64,000 nt of DNA from Eutreptiella sp. 'Long Island Sound 2002' (lineage: Eukaryota > Euglenozoa > Euglenophyceae > Eutreptiales > Eutreptiaceae). Below are positions 1 through 11,642 of this stretch, piece by piece; within the stretch, counting starts at the first letter, position 1, and each line of letters opens with the position of its first letter. The DNA lies in assembly GCA_964036045.1 (NCBI GenBank), contig OZ038382.1, forward strand, positions 2,316,612-2,380,611. Reading direction: 5' to 3'. A program made the translations under genes and the position numbers. The notes beneath the pieces are model-generated. The model worked only from the letters and a program-made list of their open reading frames with translations, was not told the DNA's origin and did not search any database.

Positions 1-1740
1 CGGGTCAGCGTTTTGGAGCATGCGGCACATGAGAGCCCCCCGCCCCCCTTCTGTGGCCCTGCCTGACATGGTCTCAGCCCCATCATCGCGTTCTGCTTGG
101 GTCAGCTTTCTAATTCCTGCGTGCTACGCCTGGGGCACCGGCGGCTCGTGGATGAAATCCACGGGACACTTCGTATGACGTATGCTTCGGATGACGACTG
201 GGTGTGGGGTCCGGCGGCTGTTGCGTTCGGAACAGTGACGGCTGGGCCATTGCAAGACCATTGCATTGGATGGGCCCCGCAAGAGGGGGGGCGGGGCGGG
301 AGGGGGGCATCACTGCAGGGCGTGCCTTGCCTCTCCCTGAGACGCGTGGGGCAGTGTGTGGGCGGGGCCGCCGTCGGGGCTGTACTGAGGGGGGGCAATC
401 GGGACAAAATGCCCCTCGGTGTGAGTGGGGCTGCTGGAGGGGGGGCGGGGATGGCACGATTGGGGGGGAGGGGTCCACAGGGGCATAAGGGGGCGGCCGG
501 CATATACACCCGGTACGACCACAAGCACGGGTCGGGTGAGCCGACTGTGTGGGCGAAACCGCGGGTCGGGGGGTGCCCCATAGAGGCAGGTTGGGTGCCG
601 TGCAGCATCACCCAACCCCTCCAAATCGAAACCCGACTTCAGCAGGGCTCGCCTGACGGTCTGCCCACCGACAACCCAATACTTTCCATTTGAAAGAAAG
701 GCACAGGGGATGAGCAGGGGCACAAAGGTCACGGAAAGTACCGGTGCCCAGTGACATGTCTTTTGTGTAACCGGTTGCTGGTCACTTGTGTGTGTCTGTG
801 GGGGGGCAGGGGGGTGCAATTGTGGGGGTGAGCGAGAAATGTTCGTCTCACTGCACACGATTGCACTCCCCATGTCCCTTCCCCTGCCTCCCCTGCGGGG
901 GTTGGGTGGCCACACACGGAAGGTTTGCTTCACTGCAATGAGCTCCGCCCGCCTGCACTGCCACCGCGGTCTCCACTGCTCAGTGTTCCTTGCGTTGTCC
1001 GTCAGGAGTGCGCCGCGTTTTGGGCCCATGCAATGCGCTGGCTGGGGATAGAGTCGTCCCTTTTCCCCTGCTCTTTGCCTGGGCTGCTGTCGCCTGCTGG
1101 GCCAGTGGTATGCAAACATTTGTGATGGCTGACTGCCCTTTCGGACCACCACGGGCGGCTTTACCGTTTGGTTGGAACGTCCGGGCGAGGGAGGGGTGGG
1201 CGTTGGGCGTCAAACAGTCAGGTGTGGACCCGCCCCTGTGCTCCAGCTGCACCCGCCTTCACATGGCCTTCATTGCCAATCACTTCCAAAGGACAGAGCT
1301 CAGAGCTCTCCGTCGACGTGCAGAATGTGCACTTCCCTCCTCCAGGGCTGGAGCTGGAGAATGGCCTTGCTGTTCGCTGTCTCTCGTCCCTCCTTTGGCG
1401 TTGGTTAGGGGGCGTGGGGTACATGCTTGGTCCCACGTGACGTCTTGTGTTTTGTGCGGCTGTAGTTGCTCATTGGCTGGTCCCACTCGCCACTGGGCGC
1501 AGGGGGGGGGGGGGGTCATGGGGCTAGGCCCAATATGAGCTTGAGAGCGGGAGGGGAGTCAGGGAGCGCTGCATCGATGTTGTTCCCTCGAAATGACCAG
1601 CATGTCGCGCTGATTATTTCGAGGCAATGATTTTGGGGTGAAATTTGTGGTTGAATTTTGGTTCTCCGGTGCTTTCGGCGCCCTGTTTTCGGGCTTGCTG
1701 CCGCCCCACCATTTTCTCTGGCACCTCTGGCACCACGGTT
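1..1740. other. No supported gene; G-rich sequence
   Basis: Long open frames exist on both strands (for example 310-1152 minus), but they are rich in Pro, Gly, Arg, Cys and Trp and show no domain or family motif. They look like by-products of G/C-rich sequence with few stop codons. Long G runs are present, including 14 G at 1502-1515. I see no splice-bounded exon I would defend. Confidence 0.5.
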
Positions 1741-1950
1741 TCAAAGGTCTGGAGGCGCGAATTCCGCAGCGTCGTCTTCGGCGGGGTCGTCGTGCACGAT
1801 GAACCCATCGTCATCGTCGTCCTCGTCGTTTGCCCCATCAAACGGCTCTTCATCGTCACTTCCAGCTCTGCGGGACATCACCGTGGGGCTGTTGCCACCG
1901 TCGTCCTTTTGGATTGTCGCACACTGGTCGATCCACTCGTGGTAGACGTC
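1741..1950 (-). CDS. Terminal exon of an unrecognised protein with an acidic C-terminal tail
   Basis: An open frame of 69 codons ends in TGA at 1743-1741 and begins right after a CATTAG acceptor (AG at 1952-1951) in phase 0. It starts DVYHEWIDQCATIQKDD and continues into a very acidic tail containing DEDDDDDGFIVHDDPAEDD, ending in APPDL. The composition is protein-like and unlike the surrounding frames. The W-(x)3-C spacing just before the tail resembles the end of a BRCT domain, but that is only a hint because nothing upstream can be joined to it. There is no internal start codon requirement because this would be a 3' exon. Upstream exons should lie above 1952 on the minus strand; I could not find them among the repeats. 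Function unknown. Confidence 0.45.
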   Translation of the reverse strand, partial: DVYHEWIDQCATIQKDDGGNSPTVMSRRAGSDDEEPFDGANDEDDDDDGFIVHDDPAEDDAAEFAPPDL

Positions 1951-2291
1951 CTAATGTGACGGGCGAGGTGGAGACCGGGTGCCATGAGGCCACGATTGTG
2001 CAGACCCGAGTCAATTGCAGGAGGAGTCTGGAGGTGTACGATTTGCTCTGTGCCCTGGCAATTAGAAAATCGTTTCCACAAAACTTATGGCGTCAACGTC
2101 TCTGGGACAGCTTTGCAAAACAGTGCTCAAAAGACACTCCTTTGTTTGACATTTCCTGGCCTCCAGAACGCCAGCTCATACTCACATTGAAGCGACAGCG
2201 GCGTTCTTGCATGCCTGCCCGTACCGTGCAAGAGCATCAGTTCCGAGGTCAAAATTAAGACAGCCGCTATGTGCACAGGTACGTGGGTCCC

Positions 2292-2900
2292 CCGTGTTAT
2301 CACCAAATGATCACCCAAGCCCATCCCAGAGGCGGACAAAAGGTTTTTAGAAAATGTCAAATTTTAGATGCCATGCCATGCCATGCCAACCTGAAAACCG
2401 GCAAGGGCCCGTAGGAGGGCAGACCGGGGGTACCTGGACCCAAGACCCCCGCCATTGGTTAGGGGGTCCATGTCCAAGGAAAAAATTAATCAGGACCTGG
2501 GTTTCAATCGACGCACAGCAGCCACAAAAAGTAAAAAGATTTCGACGAAACAACCCACAAGACAGCAATTTCGGTGCCTTCAGGGGGCCCATGGCCCTAC
2601 ATGGATTCCCATGGGTGCTAGAGTCACCAACTGTTGTCACCAAATGATCACCCAAACCCATCCCAAAGGCGACAGAAGGGTTTTGGAAAAAGTTAAATTT
2701 GCGAAAATTTTCAGGTGCCACTAAACACCCTTAAGACCAGCAATTTCGAGACTTTCGTGGGGCCCATGGCACGGGCTACATGGGCCTAGTGGCCACTACG
2801 TGGCCCTTCTGTCGCCTCTGGGATAGGTTTGGGTGATCATTTGGTGACAATACAGGGGGTACTCTAGCACCCATAGGGACTTTCGGAAATAGTCAAATTT
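2292..2900. repeat. Dispersed repeat family R1, three copies in both orientations
   Basis: Copies share the core CACCAAATGATCACCCAA followed by CCCATCCCA, a GGCG(A)CA stretch and GTCAAATTTT or GTTAAATTT. Two are on the plus strand (about 2292-2372 and 2634-2720) and one is on the minus strand (about 2809-2900). Intervening sequence is also partly repeated: the GGGACCTGGGT and GGGGCCCATGG blocks recur. A fourth copy lies near 20.70-20.79 kb. No coding content is seen. From 2900 to 3621 there is only G/C-homopolymer and repeat sequence. Confidence 0.6.
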
Positions 2901-3621
2901 TAGAGCCAACTCATGCCAGTAGGAAAACGGCGAAGTTCTCACCGGTGGGTCCCATAGGGGGGCTGATCTTGGAAAGTCAGAGATAGCACCCAGGGCCCCA
3001 TCATTGGTTAGGGGATCCGTCGAGAAGAAGAAAGTGGAATGGGACCTGGGTCCCAATTTACGTACAATGGTGGCCATAGGCCAAACCAAGTTTTGAACCC
3101 CCCCCCCCTCCCACCCCCCCTCCCACGTCTAAAGTCTAAAAAGTGGTACCCAGGTACGGGGTTGGGGGGGGGGGGGGGTTAGAGGGGTCAAAATAAAAAA
3201 TTCGTTACGCGACAATTTTGTCTCCCAAAATGCTGATTGTACCAGGGGTTAGACATCGGATATCATCCTTTTGGGTATGCCACGGGGGCCGCCGCCAGCC
3301 AATGTGTGACCCCGAGGGGTGTTCGATAGTTTGGGGGGCTGTAGGGGGGGGGGGACCCCACCCCCCTCCGAAGGGGGGGGGGACCCCCCCCCCTTCGTTG
3401 ACCCAAACCCAGAACCTTTTCCGTCAGGCCCCGTCCAAGCGCGCAAACACACAAAGCTAACAAGATGCACTGTGACTGGTCATAGCTCATGATTGTTTTG
3501 CTGCACTGCAGCACTTTCAGAGCAGTACTGAATGTTGCCTTGAGTTCGCCCAAAGGCCCTCCCTTCCCCTTGTCACAAACCACAGACATATATATAGAGA
3601 AGCGAAGGGAGGGGAGGGGCC

Positions 3622-4011
3622 TCAAGCATCAGAATCATCCTCCCACTCGTCGCGTGCCCTCTTGCCGGTACTCTTGGGGCGAGCACGCTTCTTTGGCCGG
3701 GCTGCTTGCGATCTTGTGACCTGGCAGGCTGCCGGCCCATCAGACATGGATTCCGATGGCACATAGTCACTAGTGCCTGACGGGGCACTACTGCTGGAGG
3801 ATGCACTCATACTGGAGGAGGCATTGGTGGTGGAGCTGCTGCTACTACTACTGCCACTACTACTACTACCCTGGTTTAGCCCAGAGAGAAGAGCAGGGAG
3901 AACAGTGGGCAGGACCGACGGCGCAGCAAGCTTCGCCTTCGGTGGCAATGGGCCCCGGAAATTGTCAAAGGCTTGCAACACCTTTGTTTTCTCCTCTGCG
4001 CTGCACTGCAT
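3622..4011 (-). CDS. Terminal exon of a serine-rich, basic-tailed unknown protein
   Basis: A 129-codon open frame ends in TGA at 3624-3622. Its N-terminal third (AEEKTKVLQAFDNFRGPLPPK) looks like ordinary folded-protein sequence. The middle is a long serine run with a few Gly, Thr, Asn and Ala. The end has a strong nuclear-localisation-like basic cluster (RPKKRARPKSTGKRAR) followed by the acidic tail DEWEDDSDA. An acceptor-like CAATGCAG or GTGCAG lies a few codons into the frame, so it is best read as the last exon of a spliced gene, with the Met at 4011 not necessarily being the real start. The 85-bp tandem repeats immediately upstream (4039-4290) would then lie in its intron. Family not recognised; a nuclear location is inferred from the basic cluster only. 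Confidence 0.4.
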   Translation of the reverse strand: MQCSAEEKTKVLQAFDNFRGPLPPKAKLAAPSVLPTVLPALLSGLNQGSSSSGSSSSSSSTTNASSSMSASSSSSAPSGTSDYVPSESMSDGPAACQVTRSQAARPKKRARPKSTGKRARDEWEDDSDA

Positions 4012-4038
4012 TGTAGTTCACGAGAGTGCAAAAAAGAG

Positions 4039-4290
4039 GTGGCCCACAAGTGGGCAAGGTGGCTACATAACCCCTGCCGCCTGGGGGATCCCCTCCGCTT
4101 CAGAGCAGGGGGCAAAATCAGAAGTGGCCCACAAGTGGGCAAGGTGGCTACATAACCCGTGCCGCCTGGGGGATCCCCTCCGCTTCAGAGCGGGGGGCAA
4201 AATCAGAAGTGGCCCACAAGTGGGCAAGGTGGCTACATAATCCCTGCCGCCTCGGGGGTCCCCACCGCTTCAAAGCAGGGGGCATTGACA
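4039..4290. repeat. Three tandem copies of an 85-bp repeat with a palindromic core (family R3)
   Basis: Copies start at 4039, 4124 and 4209 (period 85 bp) and are nearly identical. Each begins with GTGGCCCACAAGTGGGCAAG, whose centre GCCCAC-AA-GTGGGC is an inverted repeat, and continues with GGTGGCTACATAA. Single diverged copies of the same family occur near 9672-9800 and, inverted, near 16257-16325. Confidence 0.75.
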
Positions 4291-4589
4291 AAAAAAAAGT
4301 CTCGTCCCTTAACGACCGCCCTGGCTAACGCTCAAGCAGGCTCCCATCAGCCAAGGTCCGAGCTGGGTCAGGGTCAAAATCCTTTTTTGTGCTTTTCAGC
4401 CATTTTTGAATTCTCCACAAAATTCTGAGTATTTTGAGTACAGACACATAGGGTTGAACAAAAAAATTTCCCCCTGCCGTATGCCTAAAACAAAATCTCC
4501 GGCGCCTCTGGCACCGACAAAGCACATTGTTCCGTGCGACAATTTTGGGGTCCGTAGAGCCCCCCCCCCCCCCCCCTTTGGGGTCGGGT

Positions 4590-4712
4590 CCCGACCAGGA
4601 TCGGCCCCCGTGGGGTATGCTACGCAAATGACCCCCACAAGGGGGGGCACATGGCACCCGCACCTGTGCTTGATCTAACAACCTCTCTTCAAGGTGATTT
4701 GACGGAAACACC
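4590..4712 (-). repeat. Dispersed repeat family R2, inverted copy
   Basis: On the minus strand this reads AATCACCTTGAAGAGAGG, then a GTTAGATCAAGC-like block, then a block containing GTAGCATACCCCA. The same order is found on the plus strand near 19.76, 20.15 and 20.83 kb. A run of 17 C at 4560-4576 abuts it. Confidence 0.55.
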
Positions 4713-5937
4713 ACCTGCTGGTGCTCTGACAAGCGCGTTGTTTGCGCGCAACGCAAGAAGACTGTTGCGTCGTGAATGTACTAGTCGTCAGGTGATTCCC
4801 CCATCTGCACCTCCAAAGGCCAAGAAGGGGTCAAAGTGGGTGGCAGGACGGAAATCAGTATCCCAAAAATACCATCGCCAGCCCCAACCCACATGAAAAA
4901 TGTGATATTCATGGGCCACCACACACAGGACTCACCAAATTCCGCAGTCCCAAAAAATGCGGAAACGACACCGACTGTTGCTCTTATAAGGGCGTGTTGC
5001 TCCCTGGAAGCCGTCCCGGCTCAGACTCTGCCCAGCTCAGACTCTGCCGGACTTGCGCCAGCGATCTGTACGCGAGGACATCCAACACACCCATGCCCCC
5101 CTCCCATGGCCCCCGCCAAAGCACAGGCCCGGCCATGCACAGGCACATACGATAGGGTCATCCAGCGAAGAAACACTCATTTGAAAATTGACCCCACAAG
5201 ATCCGCATGCGAGACGGGCGTGCCCTTTATGAGTGTTGATCTTGATTTCGACAGACCCTGAAAGAGAGGGGAACGTCCAAACCTCCAGAGCAGATGCAGG
5301 GCACTTGTGAACAGCCAAAGAAAAAAGTTGTCCGCCCATTGGGTTGGGGGTGAAGGGGATGGGGTCAAAAATTGCGAGAGGTGGGGAGCCTGCTCATGAT
5401 ACCACCGTGACGAGGTCCCCATTTCGTAAGTGCCCTGCCCACTGGCATCATGACTTTGGGGGCTGGCACCTGGCATTTTACCTCCACGTATCGCGGTTTT
5501 CGACCGGGAAGGGGGGGGGGTTCATCCGGCGATCAGGGAATGTGTTTGTTGCATTTTTGTTTTGTGTGACTGCGCTGTGGTGAGGGGAGGGTTGCCGGGG
5601 GGGGGGGGGTTCAAGGGCCCGGTGTAGGCCCTTGGGAAACGGAAAGGTCTCCGAATCGATTGTTCTGATCGTCAATTGAAGATGCCACCAAAAGGCAGTC
5701 AATCACCACCAATTCATCGAAGGGCGCAAAGCAGTCCGCCGAGCCGAAAACATCGGCCACACGCCCCCGCAGTCACACAAGAGTCGTCCTCTAACAATAC
5801 GGTCTCGAAGGCGGCTGTGGCTCTGCACAAGGCCGTGGCCGGGCCATTGGAACTGGTGGTACACAGACAATTGCATCGTGCAGGCCCCCGAGCCAGTGAA
5901 TGCAACGGAATTGCAGCACTTGGATGTGCATGCACTC

Positions 5938-5976
5938 ACTGCACTGCACTGCACTGCACTGCACTGCACTGCACTG
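5938..5976. repeat. (ACTGC)n microsatellite
   Basis: About eight uninterrupted 5-bp units are visible. Similar short TGCACTGCA stretches occur near 3500 and 4003. Confidence 0.9.
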
Positions 5977-8900
5977 GACAACACATACAGTAAGGAGTTG
6001 TCACGGCTGTATCACAAGGGCAAGGGCAAGGCGAAGGCAAAGGAGATGGCGCCATATCCATATCCACGTTCTCCGATAATCACACGGATACTTAGATCCA
6101 AGTTGGAGTTTGCATGGTTACTCAACACATGCATCAACGATGACTGCATCACCCTAGCTCCACACCCAACTGCTCCCTAATCTCTAATGCCCCCTGTTGG
6201 TCGAGGCCCCAGCCCGCCACCTCTTCAGAGGGGGGGGGGGGGGCTTCGGGAGCGGTGTTGGATAGTGTGTTTTGAACATTTGGGCTAATGCACAAAAAAC
6301 GGATACCCGGTGCCGAACACCCTCCTCTTGCTCATTGACAAGGGGGGTGGGGGGCATGACACCTGGCTGGACTGCTGTCTGAACCTGGCAGTGCCCATTG
6401 GCCTCTCACCATCCAGCACCCTTACCGGTCTTGCCGATCCATAGCTCCCTACACCCCCTTTCCTAGGTTTTTGTGCCAACAGGGCCCTGGACTGTCCCTG
6501 TCTCACTGCTCTGTGTCGGGTCCACATAGAGGAGGGCAACGGCCCTCGCCAGTGGCCAGATGCGTCCCTTAGGGGGGGGGGGCGTAGGGGAACCGTGGCA
6601 GGGAAGGGAAGTAGGGCCATTCTGACATTCTTGATGGGCGAGAGACTGCCACACCTTTGTGGTCACAGAACGGACAGTCATATGTCGTGGGTAAGAGATA
6701 CTTCTTCTTGGCCATTGGCTTGGCACGTGCCCTACGTTTGCCCATCCTGCAAAGCTGAGCCTCGGCGAGGGGTCAAGCTGCAACAAACACAAAGAGACAT
6801 GATTGATTCCGATGTTTTGAGGGACATGGCTATGCTGCACGCATTGCTTTTTGTTTCGGTCTCGTTGGTTCTCGCTCTGAGAAATGTGCTCCATTACGTT
6901 TGTTGGCCTCCAGGGATCTCGTTCGGCGTTTGTACAGCTCAATATCCATGGCACTTGTTGCACCATTTCAGGCCAAATGGCACACAAGCAGGTCGACGTT
7001 GTTGGCACGTGAGGGTTGCTCAAACAGAAGCGTCCCAGAGGCATTAGCTTCATAGGTTCAGTATCAGGAGTTGATTGTTGTGTAGAACGATTGATTCTCT
7101 CCCCTTGTTTTTTTCTTGGTTCAGACCCAGGTGAGCTGGCGTAGCCTGCTCACTGAATGGTACTCGAGAAAACGTCTCGGAAATAAGGGTCAGAGCTGTC
7201 TAGTTCCACCATGATCCCACAACGACTGACGCCCTTGTCAGAACAACAGTAGGTGTTGTTTCCACCATTTTGCCCTTTACAAATACCCTGCCCCCAACAA
7301 CGCCAGGTGTTATTTCTGTCACATTTTGGGACTTTTGTTGTTCTTGCAAGGGGGAGGGGGTATGCATGTGCCTTGCCTTGTCATCGGACCTGGAAAATAT
7401 TGTACTCTAGTGGTTTTCGCCCTGGCATTGCACTGAGATCATCCCAAGTTCAAAGCTTTACGGGGTGCATGTTGTAGGATCACTAGTAATTCTCATCCTA
7501 GTGGCCACCCCAGCCACATATAATTATTCTTTTTGCATGCAGTGGACATGCACTTCAAAGACTTCCCATCCACTCTAGATGTAGAGATATTGTAGGGGGA
7601 GGAACGCACGCCCCTGCCACAGGTAGCACATTTAAATTGTATTGTATTGCATTGTCTGGGTGACATCTTTTCCTGTCTGCACTGACCACAACTGGGGTAC
7701 CCTGAGAGCTTCCTTGGATGCAAGGTTCGATGTAAAATAGTTTTCAAAGCATCCAATTGTGCCAAATTATTTTCAAATCAATCTCCGTCTGGCAAAAGTG
7801 TTTTCGACACAACCTCTAGGTGGATCAGCTAATCCATTGGGGCTGCAATGGGTCAGGTTGCAATGCATTAGGCTCCAGCCGCGCCTGCTCCCCACGGCCT
7901 TGGGGGGGGGGGGGGGGGCAACAGCTGTACTGAAAACTAATTGTAACCTATGAATTGAAAATATCAAAAATTAGCAATGTCTTTTTGCTCATACACTAAA
8001 TCTATTCTTTGCCCCAAGAACAGGGTTAGGGTGTTCATAAATGTGATTTTTTTTGGTTATTGTGTTCATAAATATGAATAGATTCCACCATACGATGCCA
8101 AACCTTCTACTCTAATGGATATGGTTTGGTTTGGACATTTTTGGTCAATCGGTAGCATTCAATCAGGAGACCTGATAATAAAAAAAACCAGCATCAGAAA
8201 GACTGGTTGTTTTTCTAAAAACCAACTTGTGTAAAATGGTAATGCATGTGCGACTTGGGTTTGGGCTCCACTTGGGCAGGCTCCTTGCCCTATGCAAAGG
8301 TGAAGACAGCCTCTTTGACCTGTGGCCTAGGCTATGTTGCCTAGAGCTTCTCAATAGTCTCCCATGGTTGTGCCATGACCATCCTCCTCATTTTGGCCAT
8401 CTCTCATTGCAACACCTCCATGTTTGCGGGAGGTGTCCGAAGAGTCGGGACCTGATGGCTTGCCAGTTGCACTGGGGGCAGCACAGCCAGGCTTGGCCTG
8501 TTAGCCAGACCCCCTCTTCGTGTATGCCATAGCTGCTGGAGCCGGAGGTGGAGGGGCCTTCAGATGGAAGAATGTTTGGGCAATATTTGTCTCCAAATGT
8601 GACGGAAGGGCCCGATTGGGAACCATGGGGGACCATCCAACCCGGACAACACAAAGCAAAAATGCAAGACAGGATGCCCTCCGCCCACCAACCCCAGCCC
8701 TTTTACTTTACCCTGTGTCAAAATTAATATAAGACAAGCACCAGGCAGTTTGCATTTTTGCTGAATCATTTAGGAGCACTTGGAGATACCCACGCAAGGG
8801 GTACCACCGCAGAGATTGAAATTGTTACTTGTAAAGATGGTATTTGGGGATTTCTGCAGTGGTCCTGGGTTGTCTTCGTATGCAACACATTCTCAATCCA

Positions 8901-9671
8901 TGGTTGTGCTCGTTCATTCATTCGGTGAACGCTTGACCTACCCCCTGCCACTGGATGCCTGCAAAAAAATTCATTCTGTGGTAGCTTAGCAATGAACCTG
9001 AAAAGGAGGCTGCATCCAATGGACATGTTCGACAAACAAAAAAGAGTTGCAGTGCCCAAGTAGCCGCACAACATCCAAACCCCCAAACTGACTGACATCG
9101 AGAAGAACACATCGCTTCCTTTTTGGGGGGAGGTGGGAGTCCCAGGCCAAGGTAAGCTGAAATTCCTCTTACCAGACAGCACTTGAGAACATTAATGGAA
9201 TCAAGGCTCAGGGCTTTTCAAAACTACGATTGTCCCACAAAGCGGGTGTGGAAGCAGACGTTGCGCACAATGAGGATAAGCTAAACTTGATACCAGAAAT
9301 CGCACCTGCAGATGGCAGCAACCTTGAGCATCCCTGCTGGAGCAGAAGAAAGACTGGAGGCTGAGAAAACAGTAGTGAATGCAGAGAAAGAAGATAATCA
9401 GCAAAGTACATGACCAGCAACCACTGCGAGACTGGTGACACATACCCACACATAGCTTCACCTCAGCCTCAGCTTGTGTTCAACTTACAAACAAGAGCAA
9501 GCACCAGTGGCCCAATGCTGGTTTTGCTGCATGAGACTTCAAGGGGGCGTTTGTGCGCAGCATGCACACATCACATACAGCGCTTGCACAGCGCGCAGTT
9601 TATAGGGCAAAACTGGGAAATTTTAGGATAATTTGCAATAGTGTTGCCTATTCGTGCCATCTTAACAGCCC

Positions 9672-9800
9672 GTATGTGGGCAAAGTGGCTACATAAACCC
9701 TTGCCAATCTGGGAATCCCCAAAAAGGGGGGCAGGAAATCCAACTGGCTACAAAATGCATGCCGTCTTGGGGCCCCCAGAGCGGGGAGGAATGAAATTCG
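9672..9800 (+). repeat. Diverged copy of family R3
   Basis: Contains GTGGGCAAAGTGGCTACATAA, close to the core of the 85-bp tandem repeat at 4039-4290. A second partial unit follows (CTGGCTACAAAATGC, then GGGGCCCCCAGAGCGGGG). Confidence 0.55.
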
Positions 9801-11475
9801 CCGCATAACCCTCTAAAAAGAGAGAAATGTTGGCCCCGTTCATTTTTGTGTTGTAGGTCGCCTTCATTTTTTGTGTGCATGTGCATTGCATCCACTTCTT
9901 TTTGTAGGTCGCGTAAAAAAAACGTAAATCGCCCACTTTTTTCCACGTATTGTGTGTGCACTTTTTTTGGTTTGCTTTACTTCTTCTTTTTTGGTGTAGG
10001 TTGCACCCACAGCCTTTTTAGTTTTTTTTTCCACACACAACTTACGCCAAAAAAAAAAAAGTGCATGCGACTTGCACAAATTATGCAACTCCGCACGACA
10101 ATTTGTGAATAGTGTCCTTACCCCAATGCTCTCCTGACCCTTCGAGCCTGTCCCTGCAAATCGCCATCCACCACTGCATTGCACCAGCCTTTCGATCCGC
10201 GTGCCTCAGTGTACAGAGTGCATGGCGTTGTGTGTTCACAGACACTGCAGTGCCATGGACGATGAATGCTGTAGGATATGCAATGCCACATTGTGTGCGC
10301 AGGTCAAGTTCAAACTGTGAGGAGCCCCAATACTATGCCACAGCCCATGCCGCAAAACACTCGTGGTACGAAAATAAAGCACTCACATTATCCACGGGTT
10401 TCCTTGGGAATGGGTGGGTGGGGGGCAGTATGCACCAATCTGATCCAAACGTGGTGGGGAAAGGCGCGGTATGATCCCAACCGGGGGGGGGGGGGTATAA
10501 CAATATGCACTTTCTCATTTATTTGGTGTTTTGCGGGATTCCTGAACAAATTCAATCAAAACCAAAAGCTCCAGCATGTGCGGCATTCCAACTCACTGAC
10601 CAAAAAGCCAGTGGATCCAAAAATGCGGGAAATGTGGGGACCTGTGACTCGCACACATACCAACCGCCTTATCCTCCCACTACTCTGTGATGGTGACAGG
10701 TCTGTGGCCGACCAGAAACGCGGTGCTCAGATCTCAAGTGATGTGCCAGGACCACAGGTCCGCTTTCGCAAAGCAGTGTGCCGTGTTAGAATGCCACCCT
10801 CTGCTGGTGCTGCTGGAGAAAGAGAGAGAGAGAGAGGCAAAGAGTTCTGGAGGCGTGTTCCCTTGATGGTTGTTGGCTTGGGATGGCTACGTCTGTGATC
10901 CACAGTCACGCAATTTGGGATGCACACTGGATACAAACTGGACACTAACCAGAAACACACCTGAGACACACTTGAGACTTGAGCTTTATTGACCGGTTGT
11001 GCAAACCAGATGACTTTTCTGCCTTGATGGGGGAACCCCCCGGGCAGTTTCCATCCATTTCTTGCCCCACACAATGCACCCAGGGCTTCTGTACGGCTCG
11101 CAGCGGGGGCCCCGCTGCTGCGCTCGCAAACACCTCCTGTGCAGCAGGGAGTGCCCCGTCAACCCCCCACCTTTGGGGAGCAAGCCATGGCCCCTGAGCC
11201 ACCACCGCAGGGCCGCCAACCCACGGCTGATCCGAACATCCCCTGCCACCAGACACAATGAGGAGCCATGGCACGGCACCAAAACAGCCCCCCCCCCCCC
11301 GGCCACACACACATAGACAGGGCACTCAATACCCCCCCCCTCTCCCCACTCATGCATTTCCCCAAAAAACTCACACTGCCTCCCCACACACACTCGGCCC
11401 CCCAAACACATCCGCCCCTCCCGCGCGGGCACACACATTCCCCCCCAGTATACACACTCCCGCTCAGCCCTCCTC

Positions 11476-11578
11476 CACACACGCACACATGCACACGCAC
11501 ACACACACACGCACACACGCACACACGCACACACACTCACTCACTCACTCACTCACTCACTCACTCACTCACTCACTC
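11476..11578. repeat. Compound (CA)n / (CACT)n microsatellite
   Basis: A (CA)n tract with occasional G interruptions passes into about eleven CACT units at 11534-11578. It lies just downstream of the 3' end of the exonuclease gene. Confidence 0.9.
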
Positions 11579-11642
11579 GCCTGCCAAGGGGCACAGCAGG
11601 CGCAGACCACCGCCAACCACCGGACCATTGCCTTCTGTGCCA

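Larger units (their letters stand above)
4713..11642. other. Seven kilobases with no supported gene
   Basis: I find no exon with a recognisable domain or convincing splice borders here. Short frames such as 4651-4896 and 6595-7047 (plus) and 6463-7053 (minus) lack domain signatures. The stretch holds simple repeats (5938-5976 and 11476-11578), an A/T-richer part around 7.9-8.2 kb, an R3 copy near 9.7 kb, G runs (14 G at 6230-6243, 17 G at 7902-7918) and T/A-rich tracts at 9.85-10.08 kb. Confidence 0.5.

Noticed and set aside
310-1152. 280-codon minus-strand frame near the left end
   Set aside because: Pro/Arg/Cys-rich text driven by G runs, no motif, no splice context.
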